Source of the DNA: Melittangium boletus DSM 14713
GTDB lineage: Bacteria; Myxococcota; Myxococcia; Myxococcales; Myxococcaceae
NCBI RefSeq assembly: GCF_002305855.1
Contig: NZ_CP022163.1
Span: 1,550,292 to 1,614,291, forward strand
Reading direction: 5' to 3'
Length of the DNA stretch: 64,000 nucleotides
Part shown: positions 16,112-26,199 of the stretch, piece after piece
Numbering within the stretch: the stretch's first letter is position 1
Layout: the number at the start of each line of letters is the position of its first letter
Program-made: the position numbers and the translations under genes
Notes under the pieces: generated by a model
The model's input: only the letters and a program-made list of their open reading frames with translations
What the model was told of the DNA's origin: nothing
Databases searched by the model: none

Positions 16112-16559
16112 GTGGAACCGGGGGCCGCGGGGAGTCCACCGCGGTCCCTTCCTTCTGGATGAGCGTCTGGACGAGGTCGCGCAGGGCCTCGGAGGAGAAC
16201 GGCTTCTCGAGGCGGGGATTCTCCACGTCGCTCAGGAACGAGCGGGCGTAGGGAGTAAAGGCCCCTCCGGTCAGGAACACCATGCGCGCGGCGAGGTCGG
16301 GCGACAAGCGCGAGAGCTCCTGGTGCAGTTCCACCCCGCTCATCTCCGGCATCATCACGTCACTGAGCACCAGATCGAAGCGCTCCCCATCTCGCAGGCG
16401 GGCATAGGCCTCGCGTGCGCTCGTCAGCGTCACGACCTCGTGCTCGCGCCGGAGCGTCCGGCGGATGGCGCCTCCAATCTGGGGCTCGTCATCCACCACC
16501 AGGATACGCCCGCGAAGGGGCTCTCCGGGGCTCGCCCCGGCGCTGTTCTCGACTCGCAT
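16074..16559 (-). CDS. Response regulator, receiver domain with Pro-rich tail
   Basis: 161 aa from the ATG at 16559, with GGGAGG 5 bases upstream. Receiver domain residues ~17-135: acidic pair in ILVVDDEP, phospho-acceptor in FDLVLSDVMMPEMSG, switch residue in MVFLTGGAF and Lys in NPRLEKPFSS. A 25-residue Pro-rich tail follows. No output domain. It lies downstream of batE (gap 49 bases) in the same direction, possibly part of the Bat operon. Its 3' end overlaps the convergent lipoprotein gene by 38 bases. Confidence 0.85.
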   Translation of the reverse strand: MRVENSAGASPGEPLRGRILVVDDEPQIGGAIRRTLRREHEVVTLTSAREAYARLRDGERFDLVLSDVMMPEMSGVELHQELSRLSPDLAARMVFLTGGAFTPYARSFLSDVENPRLEKPFSSEALRDLVQTLIQKEGTAVDSPRPPVPLSPWRAPEPPRS

Positions 16560-16608
16560 GCGTCCTCCCTGAACACCCGCTACCAGAGATGACCGCTCCC
16601 CGGAAGGC

Positions 16609-17367
16609 TCAGATTTCGGCCACGCCCTCGCGCTCGGCCCACCCCTCCAGCCCGTTGGGCAGGCGGATGCGCACGTAGCGGCCCGCGTCCTCCATGACGC
16701 GCACCTTGAGGCCGGGATGCACCTCGAAGGACACCTTGGCCTCCTCGCGGGGGAACTCCCGCGCGCGCAGGGTGGGCGCGATGACGACGGCCTCGTGAAG
16801 CGTCTCGTGGACCCAGACATGCGCGGCCAGCAACGCGCCCGCGGGCAGCGACAGGATGAGCAACAGCCCCCCCAGCACCGCCGCCCAGGCCCGCTTGCCC
16901 GGACGCAGCAGCCAGAAGAGCAGGAAGAAGAAGCAGCCCGCGAGCCATGCCCCGAGGAAACCCCAGGCCGCGCCATTTCCGCTCGTGGCGGCCACCACGC
17001 GTTGGAGGAAGGAGCCCTCCGGCCCGGTGCCCACCACCTTGTCGAGCTGACGCGCGCGGGCGAGGGCCAGGTTCGCCTCCAGATCCGGCGCCTCTCCTCC
17101 TTCGCGGCGCGAGCGCTCGAAGGCGAGCACCGCATGGCCCAGGTCGTCCTGCGCCAGGTACGTGGTGCCCAGGTTGTATTGCAGGTCCGGACCCCCGAAG
17201 CCCCGGGCGAGCAGCTTCTCGTAGCCCGTCCGCGCGGCGGCGTAGTCCTGTTTGTAGAAGGCCTCGTTGGCCTGCTGGAACAGCCCCTGGGCCTCCTCCG
17301 GAGAGTAGTAACCCTGGCCCAGCACGGTGGCCACGAGCACGGCGGCGAGGGCGCTCACTTGTCCCAT
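16609..17367 (-). CDS. batE: BatE-like protein: TPR, two membrane segments and SH3-type domain
   Basis: 252 aa. Signal sequence, then TPR-like helices (FQQANEAFYKQDYAAARTGY, LQYNLGTTYLAQDDLGHAVL), two adjacent transmembrane segments (about 137-180), and a C-terminal bacterial SH3-like domain (LKVRVMEDAGRYVRIRLPNG, LEGWAE). This architecture matches BatE of Bacteroides-type aerotolerance operons. It overlaps batD by 13 bases, implying coupled translation. Probably a periplasm-facing component of the Bat membrane complex; exact role undefined. Confidence 0.8.
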   Translation of the reverse strand: MGQVSALAAVLVATVLGQGYYSPEEAQGLFQQANEAFYKQDYAAARTGYEKLLARGFGGPDLQYNLGTTYLAQDDLGHAVLAFERSRREGGEAPDLEANLALARARQLDKVVGTGPEGSFLQRVVAATSGNGAAWGFLGAWLAGCFFFLLFWLLRPGKRAWAAVLGGLLLILSLPAGALLAAHVWVHETLHEAVVIAPTLRAREFPREEAKVSFEVHPGLKVRVMEDAGRYVRIRLPNGLEGWAEREGVAEI

Positions 17368-19247
17368 CCCTCCATCACGGCCGCGGCGTCATCCAGGATG
17401 CGCTCGCGGGCGGCCTGCTCCGCGCCCGGGGCGAAGCGGCCGGTGTCACAGGACTCGAGGACGAAGCGCACCCGCTCGCGGCGCGTGGCGTCCACCCCCG
17501 CCTCGGCGAGCTTCGCGTCCAGCGCATCGCGGGTGAGACCGCCCACCGGCACGTGCAATCGGGCCTCCAGGAAGTTCAACACGGCCTTCTCCACCTCGCC
17601 ATAGAAGGCGCTGGAGGAACCCGCGCGCAGCTTCTCCGCCTCCGCCAGTTGCTTGCGCGCCGCCCGGGCCCGCTTGCGGTTGCCGGCGTCCTGGCCCGAC
17701 AACTTCCCGCGCACGAAGCCTCCGAGGCCCAGCGCCAGGAACAAGCCCATGGGGGCCAGCACCGCCGGAACGTAGAAGGAGCGCTGCCACACGGCCGACG
17801 CGGGCGCCTCGAAGCGCGCCTGATAGCGCAGCGGCCGGAGACCGCCCGCGGTGAGGACATTCTTCTGCTCGGACGCGGCGTCCGTCAGCGGCGTGGACGT
17901 GGTCCCCTGCGAGCCCATCGCCGACGCGCCACCCGCGCCGGGCTCCACCACGATCTCCACCGGCTCGGTGCGCGCCACGGTGTAGCGGCCCGCCTTCGGA
18001 TCGAAATAGGGAAACTCGAGCGACGGCAGGGTGAAGGTCCCGGTGCGCTGTGGCATGACCAGGTACTCCTGGGTGCGGCGTCCCTGGATGCGCCACTTGC
18101 CGGGCGTCAGCTTGTCGGTGGTCTTCGGATCATAGACCTTGAACGCGGAGGGCGTCTCCAGGCGGGGCGGCGTCACGTTCTTCACGTTGCCCGAGCCCTC
18201 GAGGACCACCGTCACCGTCACGGGCTGGCCCAGTTCCACCTTTTGCTGGGACGTCTCCAGCGACAACTTCCAGTCCCCCACCTGGGCGTTGGACATGCCC
18301 TTGGGCGCGCCGGGAGGCAGGGGCCTCACCTGAACGTCCAGGTCGTTGGAGACACGGTGCACCCGGTGGCCCACGAAGAGCATGCCGGTGGTGATGTCCG
18401 CCTCCGCCGGGGTGATGGACAAGCGGCCACTGCGCATGGGGAAGAGCGCGCGGCGGCGCAGCAGGTAGGTGCGATAGGGCACGCCGTTGACGACGCGGGT
18501 CTCTCCCGTGAGCTGGGTGGGGCTTTCCACGTCCTCGCTCCAGAAGCCCTCCAGCTTGGGCATGCTCACCGAGTCCACGCTGGACAGGTCCACGCGCGAG
18601 TAGATGAAGAGCGACAGCGTCACCTGCTCGCCCACGTACACCTGGTCCTTGTCGAGCGTGGCGCGCAGGAACAGATCCGAGTCGCCCCGGGGAATGCGCA
18701 GGTCCTCCCGCGGCACACCCTGGGAGTCCTCCTGCTGCTCCTCCGCCTCCTCCTCGGCGAACGGGTCCTGCATGGAGCCGAAGGGGAAGTTGCGCAGCGC
18801 GTCCGGCAATTGCGAGCGCGAGGAGCGTGGAGGCGGCGCGGTGCGGCCCCGGGTCACCGTCATCTTCACGGACTCGGTGCGCCAGGTGCGGCCGCCCCCG
18901 GTCAGCACCGCCGGAGGCAGGGTGAGGGTGCCCACGCGCTTGGCGCGCATCATCAGGACGTGCTTGCGCACGGTCTGGATGACGGGCGGCCCTCCCCCGC
19001 TCATCTCGATGGAGCGCTGGGTGCTCTGCGAGGACGAGAGCACCTCGAAGTCGTCCGGCGCGGGAAAGCGCACCTGGGCGTCGTTCGGAGGATCCACGAT
19101 CACCACGGTGAGCTGGAAGACGTCCTCCGTGCCCACCTCGGTGCGGTCCACCGTCTGGTAGAACTCGACCTCGGCCCACGCGGGCATGGCCACCAGCAGC
19201 AGGCTGAGGGCGGCCAGTGCCGCGCGGCCGCTACCAATCCTTCGCAT
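17355..19247 (-). CDS. batD: BatD-like membrane protein
   Basis: 630 aa, a typical BatD length. Signal peptide (residues 1-25, AMPAWAEVEF), then repeated Ig-like beta modules (start VDRTEVGTEDVFQLTVVIVD, later LETSQQKVELGQPVTVTVVL), a basic Ser-rich loop with an acidic EEEAEEQQED stretch, and a membrane helix near residues 490-510 (VLAPMGLFLALGLGGF), followed by a cytoplasmic helical region. BatD occurs with the von Willebrand proteins BatA/BatB and is thought to be part of their envelope complex. Start overlaps the end of batC by 17 bases. Confidence 0.85.
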   Translation of the reverse strand: MRRIGSGRAALAALSLLLVAMPAWAEVEFYQTVDRTEVGTEDVFQLTVVIVDPPNDAQVRFPAPDDFEVLSSSQSTQRSIEMSGGGPPVIQTVRKHVLMMRAKRVGTLTLPPAVLTGGGRTWRTESVKMTVTRGRTAPPPRSSRSQLPDALRNFPFGSMQDPFAEEEAEEQQEDSQGVPREDLRIPRGDSDLFLRATLDKDQVYVGEQVTLSLFIYSRVDLSSVDSVSMPKLEGFWSEDVESPTQLTGETRVVNGVPYRTYLLRRRALFPMRSGRLSITPAEADITTGMLFVGHRVHRVSNDLDVQVRPLPPGAPKGMSNAQVGDWKLSLETSQQKVELGQPVTVTVVLEGSGNVKNVTPPRLETPSAFKVYDPKTTDKLTPGKWRIQGRRTQEYLVMPQRTGTFTLPSLEFPYFDPKAGRYTVARTEPVEIVVEPGAGGASAMGSQGTTSTPLTDAASEQKNVLTAGGLRPLRYQARFEAPASAVWQRSFYVPAVLAPMGLFLALGLGGFVRGKLSGQDAGNRKRARAARKQLAEAEKLRAGSSSAFYGEVEKAVLNFLEARLHVPVGGLTRDALDAKLAEAGVDATRRERVRFVLESCDTGRFAPGAEQAARERILDDAAAVMEGWDK

Positions 19248-20220
19248 TGGGATTCCTCGGTCGCTTCTTCTGCTGGAAGCGCCACAGCTGGAGATTCTTC
19301 TCGTTCTGCTTCATCGCATCCAGCAGGCGCTCGGCCTCCTGGCGATCGACTTCCTCCGCGCTCATGCCGCCGTCGCGCTCCTCGGTCCCCGCGTCCGCCG
19401 CCGACGCGGAGTCCGATTGGCCGCCATCCGCCTGGCCCTCGCCGCCGTCGCGCTCGCCGCCATCACCCTCGCCCCCGTCGCCCTCGCCCCCATCATTCTC
19501 GGCGCCTCCATCTCCCGGGCCACCGTCTCCACCCCCATCCATGCCCCCGTCCTGGCCGCCATCGCCCTCGCCGCCGTCCTGGCCGCCATCGGTGCCGCCG
19601 TCCGTGCCGGCGTCGGAGCCGCCGTCCTGGCCTCCGTCCGTCCCGGAATCAGGCTGACCCGCGTCCGCGCCCGCGTCGGGGGTGCCACCGTCCTGACCGC
19701 CGTCCTGCCCACCGTCCTGGCCGCCATCGGTGCCACCATCCGCGCCGCCCTGCTGGGGCGGAGGCAGGTTGCGCAGCAGCACCTCGTAATTGTGCCGGGC
19801 CTGCGCGTCCGTGGGGTCCAGGGTGAGGGCACGGCGGTAGGCCTTGAGCGCCTCGCGCGTGTCACCCGTGGCCGCGTGGACGTTGCCCAGGTTGTACGTG
19901 GCCTTCTGGCGCAGGTCCGGCCGGCTGTTGGACTCCGCCACGCTCTGGAAGGCCTGCTTGGCGTCGTTGTAGCGGCCCAGCTTCATCAGCGCGTCGCCCC
20001 GGTTGAACTCCACCGCCGGGTCGTTCGGCCGCTCCTTCTTCGCCTGATCAAAGGACGACAGCGCGTCCTCGTACCGCCCGGCGGTGTAGGCGTCACGGCC
20101 TTGCCGCACGAGCGGGTGCTCCTTCTCCAGGAGCCCCGCCGCGCCCGCCACGGACGGCAGCATCCACACGGCGAGCAGGGACCAGGCCCCCACGCGCCTG
20201 CCCAGGACACGCGATTTCAT
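19231..20220 (-). CDS. batC: BatC-like TPR protein with Asp/Gly-rich repeat region
   Basis: 329 aa from the ATG at 20220, which overlaps the batB stop (ATGA). Signal peptide, then three TPR units (RQGRDAYTAGRYEDALSSFD; PAVEFNRGDALMKLGRYNDA; YNLGNVHAATGDTREALKAY). An unusual ~125-residue stretch of Asp-Gly-Gly repeats follows, then a helical tail with ERLLDAMKQNEKNLQLWRFQ, which matches the conserved end of BatC/vWA-TPR proteins. The C-terminal basic segment is short. Typical BatC proteins lack such a long DGG insert. Confidence 0.83.
   Translation of the reverse strand: MKSRVLGRRVGAWSLLAVWMLPSVAGAAGLLEKEHPLVRQGRDAYTAGRYEDALSSFDQAKKERPNDPAVEFNRGDALMKLGRYNDAKQAFQSVAESNSRPDLRQKATYNLGNVHAATGDTREALKAYRRALTLDPTDAQARHNYEVLLRNLPPPQQGGADGGTDGGQDGGQDGGQDGGTPDAGADAGQPDSGTDGGQDGGSDAGTDGGTDGGQDGGEGDGGQDGGMDGGGDGGPGDGGAENDGGEGDGGEGDGGERDGGEGQADGGQSDSASAADAGTEERDGGMSAEEVDRQEAERLLDAMKQNEKNLQLWRFQQKKRPRNPNAKDW
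19372..19755 (-). repeat. Asp-Gly-Gly coding repeat in batC
   Basis: A degenerate tandem repeat encodes units such as GGTDGGQDGG and GGEGDGG over about 125 residues. Short-period coding DNA of this kind is prone to slippage. Asp/Gly repeats could bind calcium or act as a disordered spacer. Confidence 0.75.
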
Positions 20221-21275
20221 GCCGACCTCCGGCGCCACGAGGGCGGCAACATCATGCCCATCAACAGCAGCACGAGCCCCGGCAGGGCGAAGACCTGGAA
20301 GCGCTCGTTGTAGCGGACGGTGACCCGGCTCTCCAATTCGCTCTTCTGCATCTCGTCGATGCGCTCCAACACCGCGGCCATGGCCACACCGCGCGGCTGG
20401 TAGAAGAAGGCGCCGTCGGTGGCCTCGGCGATGGCCGTGAGGCCCGCGCGATCCATCCGGGTGATGACCGTCTCCCCGTTCGCGTCCTTCTTGTAGTCCA
20501 CGAACTCTCCGCGGCGGTTGTACACGGGGATGGGCTCGCCCTGCTCAGAGCCCACGCCCACGGTGAGCACCTGCACGTGCGCCTCCTTGAGCGCGGCCAC
20601 GGCCTCCTTCACCTGGCCCGTCAGGTCCTCGCCGTCCGACAGCAGCACCACCACGCGCTCCTTGGAGCCCCGGTCCGCGTTCTCCAACACCTGGAGCGCC
20701 AGCGTCAGCGCATCGCCGATGTTGCTGCCCCCCTGGGGCATCTGCTCCGGGTCCACCGCGCGCAGGAAGAGCTTCACCGCCGAGTAGTCCGACGTGAGGG
20801 GCGACTGGATGAAGGCGTCTCCGGCGAAGGCCACCAGGCCCACCCGGTCTCCCTTGAGTTCATCCAGGAGCGTGTTGAGCTCCAGCCGGGCGCGCTCCAG
20901 ACGGCTGGGCTGTACGTCCCGCGCGAGCATGGACTTGGAGGCATCCAACGCCACCACCACGTCGATGCCCCGGCGCTTGGTGGGCTCGGTCGTGGTGCCG
21001 CACTGCGGTTGGGCCAGCGCCACTCCGAAGAGCATGAGCCCCAGGCCATAGAGCCCCGCCTGCGTGGCCGGCAACCAGCGCACGGTTCCCGGCGCCAGCT
21101 TGTCCATGAGCCGCTCGGGAAGGACCGCCCGGACCCGCGAGCGCCGGCGCAGGGCCAGCCACAGGGCGAGCACGCCCACCAGCAGACCCAGCCCGATCAT
21201 GGCGAGGTAGACAGGCTGGGCGAGCCCCATCTGCTCGCCCAGGAACTTGAACCGCCAGGGCTCCAGCAGCGTCAC
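20217..21275 (-). CDS. batB: BatB-like von Willebrand factor A membrane protein
   Basis: 352 aa. One N-terminal and one more membrane helix (residues ~20-42 and ~70-90), then a vWA domain with an intact MIDAS metal site: VVVALDASKSML (DxSxS), plus the downstream Thr/Asp positions (SPLTSDYS, LLSDGEDLTG). A final helix (VFALPGLVLLLMGMML) spans the membrane. Starts with GTG overlapping the batA stop as GTGA. In the Bat system, vWA proteins probably bind partners on the periplasmic or cytoplasmic face under MoxR control. Confidence 0.9.
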   Translation of the reverse strand: MTLLEPWRFKFLGEQMGLAQPVYLAMIGLGLLVGVLALWLALRRRSRVRAVLPERLMDKLAPGTVRWLPATQAGLYGLGLMLFGVALAQPQCGTTTEPTKRRGIDVVVALDASKSMLARDVQPSRLERARLELNTLLDELKGDRVGLVAFAGDAFIQSPLTSDYSAVKLFLRAVDPEQMPQGGSNIGDALTLALQVLENADRGSKERVVVLLSDGEDLTGQVKEAVAALKEAHVQVLTVGVGSEQGEPIPVYNRRGEFVDYKKDANGETVITRMDRAGLTAIAEATDGAFFYQPRGVAMAAVLERIDEMQKSELESRVTVRYNERFQVFALPGLVLLLMGMMLPPSWRRRSA

Positions 21276-22282
21276 GGGAACACCCTCAGGAAGGTGGAGC
21301 GCAGGAAGAGTTCCAGCACGGCGAGCCCGAAGGCCAGCAGCAGATAGGGGTGGTAGTTCTCGCGGTAGTTGGCCGAGGCGCCCCCCTCCAGCAGCTTGGA
21401 GCGATCGAGCGAGTCCAGCACCTTCTGCAGGCCCTGCTTGAGGCCCTCGGGATCGGTGGCGCGGTAGTACTCGCCGCCGGTCGAATCGGCGATGTCCTGC
21501 AGGAGCTCCGGGTTGATGGGGATCTCCGTCTCGCGCCAGACGGTGTTGCCGAACAGGTCCGTGCCCTGGGGGAAGGGCACCTTGCCGCCCTTGCCCACGA
21601 GGATGGTGTAGACGGGGATGTGCAGGCTCTTGGCCATGCCAGCCGAGTCCAGCGGGGAAATCTTTCCCGCGTTGTTGTCGCCGTCGGTGATGAGCACCAC
21701 CACGCGGCTCTTGGCGTCCGAGTCGCGCAGGCGGTTGAGCGCGGTGGCCAGCGCGTCGCCAATGGCGGTGCCATCCTCCAGCACGCGGGTGCGCAACTGC
21801 CGCAGCACTTCCTTGAGCACGCCGTAGTCGAGCGTCAACGGCGCCTGGGTGTAGGCGGCGCCCGCGAACACCACGAGCCCGATGCGGTCATTGACGCGGC
21901 TGGTGATGAACTCGGCGAGCACCTCCTTGGCCACGTGCAGGCGGTTCTGCGGGCGGAAGTCGCCGGCCTCCATGGAGGTGGACAGGTCGAGCGCCACGAC
22001 GATGTCGATGCCCTCCACGTTCAAGTCCCTCACCCGCGTGTCGCGGGACTGGGGCCGGGCGAGCGCCACCACGGCGGCGGCCACCGCGACGAGGCGCAGC
22101 AGGGGCAGCAGCGGCAACAGGTACGTGCGCAGACCCCGGCGGTTCTGGGTGAACACGTGCGCCGCGGAGAAACGAAGCACGGCGCGGCGGCGCTTCTCCC
22201 ACACGCTCCCGGCGATCAGCAGGGGCAGGAGCAACAATCCCCACAGGAAGTGGGGGCTATGAAACGCGAGGTCCGGAAGCAT
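21272..22282 (-). CDS. batA: BatA-like von Willebrand factor A membrane protein
   Basis: 336 aa. Opens with the aerotolerance-family N-terminus (FHSPHFLWGLLLLPLLIAGS), a second helix near residue 60, then a vWA domain with MIDAS residues (VVALDLSTSMEAGDF) and TDGDNNAGKISP, and a C-terminal membrane helix. Same topology as BatB but only distantly similar, so not a recent duplicate. The start overlaps the previous gene's end by 26 bases. Confidence 0.9.
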   Translation of the reverse strand: MLPDLAFHSPHFLWGLLLLPLLIAGSVWEKRRRAVLRFSAAHVFTQNRRGLRTYLLPLLPLLRLVAVAAAVVALARPQSRDTRVRDLNVEGIDIVVALDLSTSMEAGDFRPQNRLHVAKEVLAEFITSRVNDRIGLVVFAGAAYTQAPLTLDYGVLKEVLRQLRTRVLEDGTAIGDALATALNRLRDSDAKSRVVVLITDGDNNAGKISPLDSAGMAKSLHIPVYTILVGKGGKVPFPQGTDLFGNTVWRETEIPINPELLQDIADSTGGEYYRATDPEGLKQGLQKVLDSLDRSKLLEGGASANYRENYHPYLLLAFGLAVLELFLRSTFLRVFP

Positions 22283-23261
22283 GGGACACGTTGACCGCCT
22301 CGGGCGGCAGTGGAGGGGGCCAGGTCTTGTCCAACAGCGAGTAGCCGAACGACAGCGAGTCCCGGCACGAATCCGCGGAGGACTCCGCCCGGGCGTACTT
22401 CACCAGATCCGACTCGGAGATGAAGCGCATGAGCCCGTCCTCGGGCAGACCCGGCGCGTGGAGCCCGCGCAGCCGGGCCATCAACTCGGAACTGGTGCAC
22501 TCGAGGGCGTCGAAGCCATAGCGCTCGCCCAGGTAGCCACGAAGGATCTCCGAGAGGCGGAAGTAGAAGTCCTTCACCCGGCCCTGGGCGGGCAGGTCCT
22601 CGGTCTTGAGGGAATCCAGGGCCTGGCGCGTGCGCACATCCAGGGGAAGGGGCGGCGCGACGGCGGCCCGGACGCGCTCGCGATACTTCTGGAAGAACCG
22701 CCACGCGACCACCGCCAGCAGCGCCGCGGCCAGCACGCCCAGAGCCACCCACACGAGCGTGAACGAGCGCACGGCCACCTCGGCGGGCGGCTGGATGTCC
22801 CGCAGGTCCTCGCCCTTCGACTGGGCGTCCTCGGGCAGGGTGGAGCCCACCTCCAGCGTGCGTCCCGGCGCCACGTAGCGCTGGGGCCCCTCGGGAGTAC
22901 TCACCGCGAAGGGCACCTCGGGCAGCGTGAGCGAGCCCAGCTTGAAGGCGGACATGCGCAAGCGGAACGTGGTGACGGCCGGCTCCTTGCCCCCCTCGGG
23001 AGGCGTGCGCTCCTGGGACAGCAGTTCGAAGTCGCCCAGGTCCGGCGGCAACTCCAGCTCGTAGCGCTGGTTCGCCGGATGGGTGAGCATCAGCTCGTAG
23101 ACGAACGGCTCGCCCAGCAACACGCGCTCGGGCTGGACACGCGCCTGCACTCCCGAGGGCTCCGCCTCCGGCAGCTTCGCGCTGGCCGGAGCGGGCGTGG
23201 CGGGCGCCTGGGCCCAGACGGGTGAAGCGGCCAGGAGCGCGCAGAGAACCCACCCCTTCAT
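22257..23261 (-). CDS. Bat-cluster membrane protein, BatD-like/DUF4381-type
   Basis: 334 aa. Cleavable signal (AASPVWAQAPA), an Ig-like periplasmic domain (QPERVLLGEPFVYELMLTHP), one transmembrane helix near residues 168-188 (LVWVALGVLAAALLAVVAW), and a cytoplasmic helical domain with FYFRLSEILRGYLGERYGFD and LECTSSELMARL. The last part is shared with the cytoplasmic tails found beside MoxR/DUF58/vWA genes. It sits between the DUF58 gene (ATGA overlap at 23258-23261) and batA, so it likely bridges the MoxR/DUF58 side and the vWA proteins. Confidence 0.75.
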   Translation of the reverse strand: MKGWVLCALLAASPVWAQAPATPAPASAKLPEAEPSGVQARVQPERVLLGEPFVYELMLTHPANQRYELELPPDLGDFELLSQERTPPEGGKEPAVTTFRLRMSAFKLGSLTLPEVPFAVSTPEGPQRYVAPGRTLEVGSTLPEDAQSKGEDLRDIQPPAEVAVRSFTLVWVALGVLAAALLAVVAWRFFQKYRERVRAAVAPPLPLDVRTRQALDSLKTEDLPAQGRVKDFYFRLSEILRGYLGERYGFDALECTSSELMARLRGLHAPGLPEDGLMRFISESDLVKYARAESSADSCRDSLSFGYSLLDKTWPPPLPPEAVNVSHASGPRVS

Positions 23262-24139
23262 GCCGCCATCCTCCGGGAGCGGGCACGGAAGAAGCGCACC
23301 AGGGCCATGCCGTGGTCGTCTCCGGTGCTCAGCTCCACATGATCCAATTCCAGCTTCTTGAAGAGCCGGCGCAGCTCATCGCGCTGCGCCTGCAGGACGC
23401 GCGCGAAGCGTCCGCGCACGAGCGGATCGCTCGTATCCACCACGAAGCGATCGCCCGTCTCCGGGTCCTCCATCTCCACGAGTCCCATCTTCGGAAATTC
23501 CCGCTCCAGCGGATCCACGATGACCACGGGCACCAGGTCGTGCTTGCGGCCCACCAGACGCAGCGGCGGCTCGTAGCCGAAGGCGAGGAAGTCCGAGATG
23601 AGGAACGTCACCGTCTTGCGGTTGGCCAGGCGGCTCAAATACGTGAGGCCCGCGGCCAGGTCGGTCCCCTTCCCCTTGGGCTGGAAGGTGAGGATGTCAC
23701 TCACCAGCCGCATCACGTGCGTGCGGCCCTTGCGTGGCGGAACCACCTTCTCCACCCGGTCCGAGAAGAGGATGAGCCCCACCCGATCGTTGTTCGCGAT
23801 GGCGCTGAAGGCGATCTGCGCGGCCACCTCGGCGGCCACCTCCGACTTGGAGCGGTCTCGCGAGCCGAACTCCTTGGACGCCGACACATCCACCAGGAGC
23901 ATCACCGTGAGCTCGCGCTCCTCGGTGAAGACCTTGACGTAGGCGTCGTTCATGCGCGCCGTGACGTTCCAGTCGATGATGCGGATCTCATCTCCCGGCT
24001 GGTACTGGCGCACCTCGGAGAACGCCATGCCCCGGCCCTTGAAGACCGAGTGGTACTGACCCGCGAGCATGTCCGACACCACCTTACGGGTGCGGATCTC
24101 CAGCTTGCGGATGCGGCGGATGATGTCCTTGGCGAGCAT
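23258..24139 (-). CDS. DUF58 protein of the MoxR-Bat cluster
   Basis: 293 aa from the ATG at 24139. It carries the DUF58 signature VRQYQPGDEIRIIDWNVTAR (residues ~44-63) and a degenerate vWA-like fold (MLLVDVSASKEFGS). DUF58 proteins almost always accompany MoxR ATPases and are thought to be their soluble or membrane-associated substrates. Starts 26 bases after moxR. No transmembrane helix seen. Confidence 0.88.
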   Translation of the reverse strand: MLAKDIIRRIRKLEIRTRKVVSDMLAGQYHSVFKGRGMAFSEVRQYQPGDEIRIIDWNVTARMNDAYVKVFTEERELTVMLLVDVSASKEFGSRDRSKSEVAAEVAAQIAFSAIANNDRVGLILFSDRVEKVVPPRKGRTHVMRLVSDILTFQPKGKGTDLAAGLTYLSRLANRKTVTFLISDFLAFGYEPPLRLVGRKHDLVPVVIVDPLEREFPKMGLVEMEDPETGDRFVVDTSDPLVRGRFARVLQAQRDELRRLFKKLELDHVELSTGDDHGMALVRFFRARSRRMAA

Positions 24140-24164
24140 GGCGCTGCCTCCAGGCCCCTTCTGG

Positions 24165-25154
<990 letters not shown>

Positions 25155-25278
25155 AAGGTGTTGTCTCGACCGTCCCTGAGGAGGCAGGCAGCCTAGGGGG
25201 TGGAAGGTTCCGGCTCAACAACACAGTAGGCCGCGCATTCCGGTATTTTCACGGCTCGACCCAGGGGAGGCGGCCACG

Positions 25279-26172
25279 ATGACCGGAGGGGACGTCCAGC
25301 ACCGTGAGGAGGGACCCGTGGAGCGGGCCGTGCTGGCGGAACTGGCCCCTCGGGTGACACGCCGGAGGTGCCCCGTGCCGGGCGGTGGGACGCTGCGGCT
25401 CCTCGAAGGCGGCGAAGGCCCATCCCTGCTCCTCCTCCATGGGCGGGGAAACGCCGCGAGCACGTGGTTCCCCTTGTTGCCGGAACTGGCCCGGGAGCAC
25501 CGGGTGTTGGCGCTGGACCTGCCGGGCTTCGGGTGCTCCTCGTCGACGCCCGGCGCCCTCCAGACGGCCGAGGATGGGCTGCGCTTCTTCGTCGAGCCGG
25601 TGGAGGCGGTACTGGCCTCGTTGGAGGCCGGGCCCATGACGGTGGTGGGGCACTCGCTGGGAGGACTGGTGGCCCTGGAGCTGGCGCTGCGGGGCCACGT
25701 GCCCGTGGAGCGTCTGCTCCTGGTGGACGCGATGGGGCTGGGTCCGGAGATGGCCCGGGATGCCCGCCTCTACTTCCGGGTGGGCCCGGAGCGGATCGCC
25801 CGGGTGCTGGGGCCCAGGCTCTTTGGCCGTATCGCCCCGCTGCCGGACAGTCCGCTCCACCGGCGGCTGATGGCGTTGGACCATGAACTGATGACGGTTC
25901 CTGGGGGCAGACCCGAGGCCACGCGGGCCTTCAACACCCTGGTGCCCCTGACGGGCGGCGTGTTCCACCGCTTCGAGCGCCTGGGCGAGGTGAAACAGCC
26001 CACCCTCCTTTATTGGGGTGAGAAGGACACGGTGCTACCGGTGTCACTCGCCGAGGCCGCCGAAAAGGCCCTGCCCCATGCACGGCTCGTGCGCACCGCG
26101 TCCGGGCACAGTCCGCACCTGGAGCTACCGGACACCGCGGTCTCGGAGATGAGAACCGCGCTCGACGCATGA
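25279..26172 (+). CDS. Alpha/beta-hydrolase
   Basis: 297 aa. Oxyanion-hole motif LLLHGRGNAAS (about residue 53), nucleophile elbow VVGHSLGG (Ser near 125), acid in YWGEKDTVLP, and the catalytic His in TASGHSPHLELP. The set is complete, so an active hydrolase is likely; substrate cannot be told. The start ATG has AGGGGAGG 8 bases upstream. No signal peptide, so it is cytoplasmic. Divergent from moxR. Confidence 0.85.
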   Translation: MTGGDVQHREEGPVERAVLAELAPRVTRRRCPVPGGGTLRLLEGGEGPSLLLLHGRGNAASTWFPLLPELAREHRVLALDLPGFGCSSSTPGALQTAEDGLRFFVEPVEAVLASLEAGPMTVVGHSLGGLVALELALRGHVPVERLLLVDAMGLGPEMARDARLYFRVGPERIARVLGPRLFGRIAPLPDSPLHRRLMALDHELMTVPGGRPEATRAFNTLVPLTGGVFHRFERLGEVKQPTLLYWGEKDTVLPVSLAEAAEKALPHARLVRTASGHSPHLELPDTAVSEMRTALDA

Positions 26173-26199
26173 GCCCCTTCCATGATTGGAACGGCTCCC

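Noticed and set aside
16947..19826. 959-codon plus-strand frame across batE/batD/batC
   Set aside because: Arg/Pro/His-rich shadow; the opposite strand encodes intact Bat proteins.
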